Shown: positions 61,034 to 64,000 of the stretch, in pieces
How the letters are laid out: every line of letters begins with the position of its first letter
Position numbering within the stretch: the first letter of the stretch is position 1
NCBI RefSeq assembly: GCF_017874255.1
Contig: NZ_JAGGLD010000004.1
Location: forward strand, 186,001-250,000
Reading direction: 5' to 3'
DNA from: Paenibacillus shirakamiensis
Lineage (GTDB): Bacteria; Bacillota; Bacilli; Paenibacillales; Paenibacillaceae
DNA: 64,000 nucleotides
Program-made: the position numbers and the translations under genes
The notes under the pieces: model-generated
Database searches by the model: none
What the model saw: only the letters and a program-made list of their open reading frames with translations
What the model was told of the DNA's origin: nothing

Positions 61034-62065
61034 TTATAGATCGTCAAATCCGTTATCGTCGCCTACTTTGCCGTAGTTACGGGATTTGGCTTCAAAAAAG
61101 TCGGTTTTGGTAGCATTCAGCGCGTCATCGGAGAAAGGCTTGATCCAAGGCATACAGTTCACATCCACGCCTTCGTAAGCTTTTTCCATACCCATAAGAT
61201 TCAGGCGTCTATTCGCAATATACTTGATATAATCGGACAGTTCTTCGAGATCAATGCCTTTAACTTCTTTCAACGTGTAGTAAGCCCAGTTCGTCTCTAA
61301 TTCCACCGCACGGTTAATGGTACGGTAGGCATACTCTTTATTGGCTGGTGTATCAAGCTCTGGATAGTCCGCTAACAGCTGCTTGAACACCTCAGCAAAG
61401 AAGTAACAGTGCTGATTCTCATCCCGCTGAATGTACGAGATCATTTGACTTGTACCCATCATCTTCTGATCACGTGCAAGGTTATAGAAGAAAGCAAACG
61501 TACTGTAGAAGAAAATGCCTTCCAAAATCAAATCGGCCACTAGCGCTTCATAGAAAGTCTGTGGGTTGGAATCATCGCGGAAGTTCTGATATATATCCGA
61601 GATGAATTTGTTGCGTTCCAGCAGAACCGGATCATGCTTCCAGTATTCAAAGACTTCTTTTTGTTCCTGATCGGACACAATAGAGGACAACACATAAGAA
61701 TAAGATTGATTATGCACCACTTCTTGTTGACCGATAATCGCTGAAATAGCTTCCAAAGAGGAGTCTGTGAAGTAACGCTTCACATCACCTACGAACATTG
61801 TCTGCATGGAATCCAGCACTGCTAGAAGAGAGATATTGATCTTAAATGTCCGTTGCTCTTCGCTGTCCATCCGAGCAAATTGCTGCGCATCTTTGGACAT
61901 AGGGATCTCATCCGCAATCCAGTGATTGAGCAAGAGTACTTTGTATAACTTGTACATGTGCGGCATCCGGATATCGTTCCAGTTCAGAATTCCTGAACAT
62001 TCCCCGCCAATAATACGCGTCGATTTGTTAGGTGCTTCTGTATTAAAAATGGTTTGTAGTTGCAC
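61034..62065 (-). CDS. nrdB: Ribonucleoside-diphosphate reductase, beta subunit
   Basis: 343 residues from GTG 62065, 9 nt after AAGGAG; the frame is open a further 52 codons, but the ATGs at 62071/62074 lie too close to the ribosome site. Di-iron ligands: Asp in LLAVLDSMQ, Glu and His in GQQEVVHNQSY, Glu in LILEGIFFY, Glu and His in RDENQHCYFF. The radical tyrosine is four residues after that first His (HNQSY), so it is a tyrosyl-radical enzyme. It works with NrdA in dNTP synthesis. It lies 475 bases after nrdA. The tail GDDNGFDDL should dock NrdA. Confidence 0.93.
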   Translation of the reverse strand: MQLQTIFNTEAPNKSTRIIGGECSGILNWNDIRMPHMYKLYKVLLLNHWIADEIPMSKDAQQFARMDSEEQRTFKINISLLAVLDSMQTMFVGDVKRYFTDSSLEAISAIIGQQEVVHNQSYSYVLSSIVSDQEQKEVFEYWKHDPVLLERNKFISDIYQNFRDDSNPQTFYEALVADLILEGIFFYSTFAFFYNLARDQKMMGTSQMISYIQRDENQHCYFFAEVFKQLLADYPELDTPANKEYAYRTINRAVELETNWAYYTLKEVKGIDLEELSDYIKYIANRRLNLMGMEKAYEGVDVNCMPWIKPFSDDALNATKTDFFEAKSRNYGKVGDDNGFDDL

Positions 62066-62540
62066 AATCATCATCTCCTTCAAAATATGCGCACCACGCT
62101 TTGAGAACAAGGTCTCCTTCAGCCCTGCGCCAACCTTGCGGCACTTACGCCGTATATACACATGTCTATTCCACTTTTGTGGAGTGGCTAGAATACTTGG
62201 AACTGCATTTAACAAGTTCATCTACATTTTTTTCTCATAAGAAGAGTGTAATTCAATAAGCTTTTTTGAAAATAGGTCAAGTCTTGCATAGAAAGTATGG
62301 TGTTCATCTCTAACGAGTAAAAAATCTATCCATCCAGCCCACCATGTTACTATCCCTTATCCAAAATCTCGTTCATTCAGAAGCGGGTGTCGTAGGGACG
62401 GCAAGCGATCCACGCTCATCCACGCTCATCCGAGCAAAGTTACCATCTCTTTCAGTCTTACGTTATCTACCCGGGTGTCCAGAGGGCGTAGCCCTTGGGG
62501 CCCTCCCTTTTAGGGAGGGTTTGGGAGGGTCCTTACCTAA
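62066..62540. other. nrdA-nrdB intergenic region with repeats
   Basis: 475 bases. Two CACGCTCATC copies in tandem (62411-62430), AGGGC-gta-GCCCT (62483-62495) and CCCTCCCT-ttt-AGGGAGGG (62501-62519) form a GC-rich palindromic patch. No gene is convincing; a 66-codon plus frame across it is chance. Confidence 0.6.
62483..62532. repeat. GC-rich palindromic patch
   Basis: AGGGC/GCCCT (3-base loop) is followed by a perfect 8 bp hairpin CCCTCCCT/AGGGAGGG and then a second GGGAGGGT. It looks like an extragenic palindromic repeat rather than a plain terminator; no T tract follows on either strand. Confidence 0.6.
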
Positions 62541-64000
62541 TTAGGATGCGCAAGAATCGCATTCCTCAATGGTCAGCGCGCGGCTGCGTACATAATACGT
62601 TGATTTCAGTCCAGCTTTCCAAGCATGAAGATGAAGTTCAAGGAATTCTGTCGCTTTAATATCCGGACGCACATAGAGATTAAAGCTTTGGGCCTGATCG
62701 ACATGGCGCTGACGTGCAGAAGCCATTTTGATAGACCAGTTCTGATCAATTAGGAAAGCCGTTTTATAGTACCAGATGGTCTTCTCGGATAGGTCTGGTG
62801 CAGGATTGGCAATCTTATAGGTTGTTTTTTCTTCATACGAAAGCAATTCATAAAGTGGATCAATACTTGCGGTAGATCCGGCAATAATGGAAGTAGAACC
62901 ATTCGGTGCAATGGCGAACATCCAAGCGTTGCGTACACCATGCTCATGAACTTCCTGTTGAAGTTGTTGCCACTGTTCTGTAGTCACGAATTGGCCAGGG
63001 AGAGAACCATCGGTATATCCACGTTGAGTGAAGTAATGCCCCGTATCCCAGTCAGAACCTTCGAACTTCGCATAACGACCTTTTTCTTTGGACAATTCCA
63101 TACTTGAACGGACCAGAAGGTAATTAATCTTTTCATATAGCGCATCATTATAAGCTACTGCTTCATCAGACTCCCAGCGAATGCCTTCTAGCGCCAGCAA
63201 GTGGTGGAGTCCAAACGTGCCGAGTCCAATACCGCGGTACTTACTATTGGTATATTGAGCCTGTAGGACTTCAATATTATTGATGTCAATGACGTTATCT
63301 AGCATACGTACTTGGATGGGAACGAGACGATCCAATATTCCTGCAGGTACGGCCCGTGCAAGGTGAATGGAATTCAAGTTACAAACAACGAAGTCTCCGG
63401 GAACCTTGGAGATCACGATACGAGTCTCGCCATCTTTAGTTACCAATTCTTCCGTCTCTACTACTGTTGCAGATTGGTTCTGCATTATTTCTGTGCACAA
63501 ATTAGAGGAATAGACCATACCATGAACACGGTTCGGGTTAGAACGGTTCACAGTATCTCGGTAGAACATGTACGGTGTACCTGTTTCTAGTTGGGATTTC
63601 ATAATCCGCTTCATAATATCAATCGCTTGCACCGTAATTCTAGACAAGGTAGGATGTGCGACAGCTTCCTCATATTTCTCCCGGAATGTGCCTTGACCAA
63701 AACCTTCATCGTAGAAATCTTCAAGTCCTAGAGGACGACCGTCCGCATTTTTCCAATTCATTGTTTTCTTGATTTCGTGGGGGCAGAATAAATTCCACTC
63801 ACCACGGGTATCCACAGCTTCCATGAACAGATCGGGTAGACATACGCCGTGGAACACATCATGCGCACGCATCCGCTCATCCCCGTTGTTCAGCTTCAGA
63901 TCTAGGAAAGCGAGAATGTCTTTATGGAAGACATCCAGATATACCGCAATCGCGCCTTTACGTGTTCCCAACTGGTCCACGCTTACCGCTGTATTATTCA
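62541..64000 (-). CDS. nrdA: Ribonucleoside-diphosphate reductase, alpha subunit (3' part)
   Basis: At least 486 codons, open to the right edge, so the N terminus (and any ATP cone) is outside. The ten-strand barrel shows the catalytic NLCTEI (Asn, Cys, Glu), FAIAPNGSTSIIAGSTASIDP, and the C-terminal swinging cysteine pair ECDSCAS that takes electrons from thioredoxin. YYKTAFLIDQNWSIKMASARQ precedes the last helices. With nrdB it makes dNDPs from NDPs. Class Ia versus other class I subtypes depends on the missing part. Confidence 0.93.
   Translation of the reverse strand, partial: NNTAVSVDQLGTRKGAIAVYLDVFHKDILAFLDLKLNNGDERMRAHDVFHGVCLPDLFMEAVDTRGEWNLFCPHEIKKTMNWKNADGRPLGLEDFYDEGFGQGTFREKYEEAVAHPTLSRITVQAIDIMKRIMKSQLETGTPYMFYRDTVNRSNPNRVHGMVYSSNLCTEIMQNQSATVVETEELVTKDGETRIVISKVPGDFVVCNLNSIHLARAVPAGILDRLVPIQVRMLDNVIDINNIEVLQAQYTNSKYRGIGLGTFGLHHLLALEGIRWESDEAVAYNDALYEKINYLLVRSSMELSKEKGRYAKFEGSDWDTGHYFTQRGYTDGSLPGQFVTTEQWQQLQQEVHEHGVRNAWMFAIAPNGSTSIIAGSTASIDPLYELLSYEEKTTYKIANPAPDLSEKTIWYYKTAFLIDQNWSIKMASARQRHVDQAQSFNLYVRPDIKATEFLELHLHAWKAGLKSTYYVRSRALTIEECDSCAS

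Noticed and set aside
62344..62544. 66-codon plus frame between nrdB and nrdA
   Set aside because: It runs through palindromic repeats and has no ribosome site.

Overview
The window comes from a low-to-moderate GC Gram-positive bacterium, most likely Paenibacillus or a close relative. This is an inference. It rests on strong AGGAGG ribosome sites, frequent TTG/GTG starts, lipoprotein solute-binding proteins, a B. subtilis-like maltodextrin locus, YezD, YdjO, CcdC and YetF family proteins, a Gram-positive type IV pilus operon and a DUF5057-type surface protein. No rRNA, tRNA, IS element, prophage or CRISPR array was seen. The window looks like ordinary chromosome with some accessory blocks.

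Layout. 1-0.6 kb: end of a TcyP-like cystine symporter. 0.8-12 kb: maltodextrin locus. Leftward genes encode maltose phosphorylase, beta-phosphoglucomutase, a LacI-type regulator, a VOC protein and a GH13 neopullulanase/maltogenic amylase; rightward genes encode the MdxEFG importer. GCAAACG-core operators lie in the divergent gap and before pgcM. 12-27 kb: type IV pilus locus with two minor prepilins, a PilX-like protein, PilB with an MshEN domain, PilT, PilC, a major pilin, the prepilin peptidase, a PilM-PilN fusion and PilO. A convergent 1187-residue DUF5057/Ig-like surface protein is embedded in it. 26.7-29.3 kb: membrane-stress genes (NfeD, SPFH/stomatin, PspA, PspC). 30-33.4 kb: copper genes (YcnI, CopC-CopD fusion YcnJ, CopZ with a CsoR-like operator). 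33.7-36.4 kb: ABC-2 permease, TetR regulator and nitroreductase. 37-41.2 kb: TPP-riboswitch-controlled thiamine-precursor importer with a TatD-like hydrolase. 41.3-44.1 kb: stress flavin-type protein, EAL phosphodiesterase, cold-shock protein, YdjO, VOC protein. 44.4-48 kb: ribose-type sugar ABC importer. 48-50 kb: CcdC and 6-phosphogluconolactonase. 50.1-53.5 kb: sulfate importer without its ATPase gene, preceded by a long structured leader, and followed by yezD. 53.8-60.8 kb: mixed single genes, including an unknown membrane protein and a bifunctional NAD(P)HX repair enzyme, both with GC-rich segments. 61-64 kb: class I ribonucleotide reductase nrdB and the 3' part of nrdA.

How parts fit. 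The maltodextrin genes import oligosaccharides and degrade them by both hydrolysis and phosphorolysis, feeding glucose-6-phosphate. The pilus ATPase has a likely c-di-GMP-binding module, and an apparently intact c-di-GMP phosphodiesterase gene lies 22 kb away, so second-messenger control of pili is plausible. The best candidates for something undescribed are the three-way-junction leader before the sulfate importer, the tandem-duplicated DUF5057 protein inside the pilus locus, the TatD-like enzyme in the thiamine operon, and a 26-residue membrane miniprotein gene at 0.9 kb.
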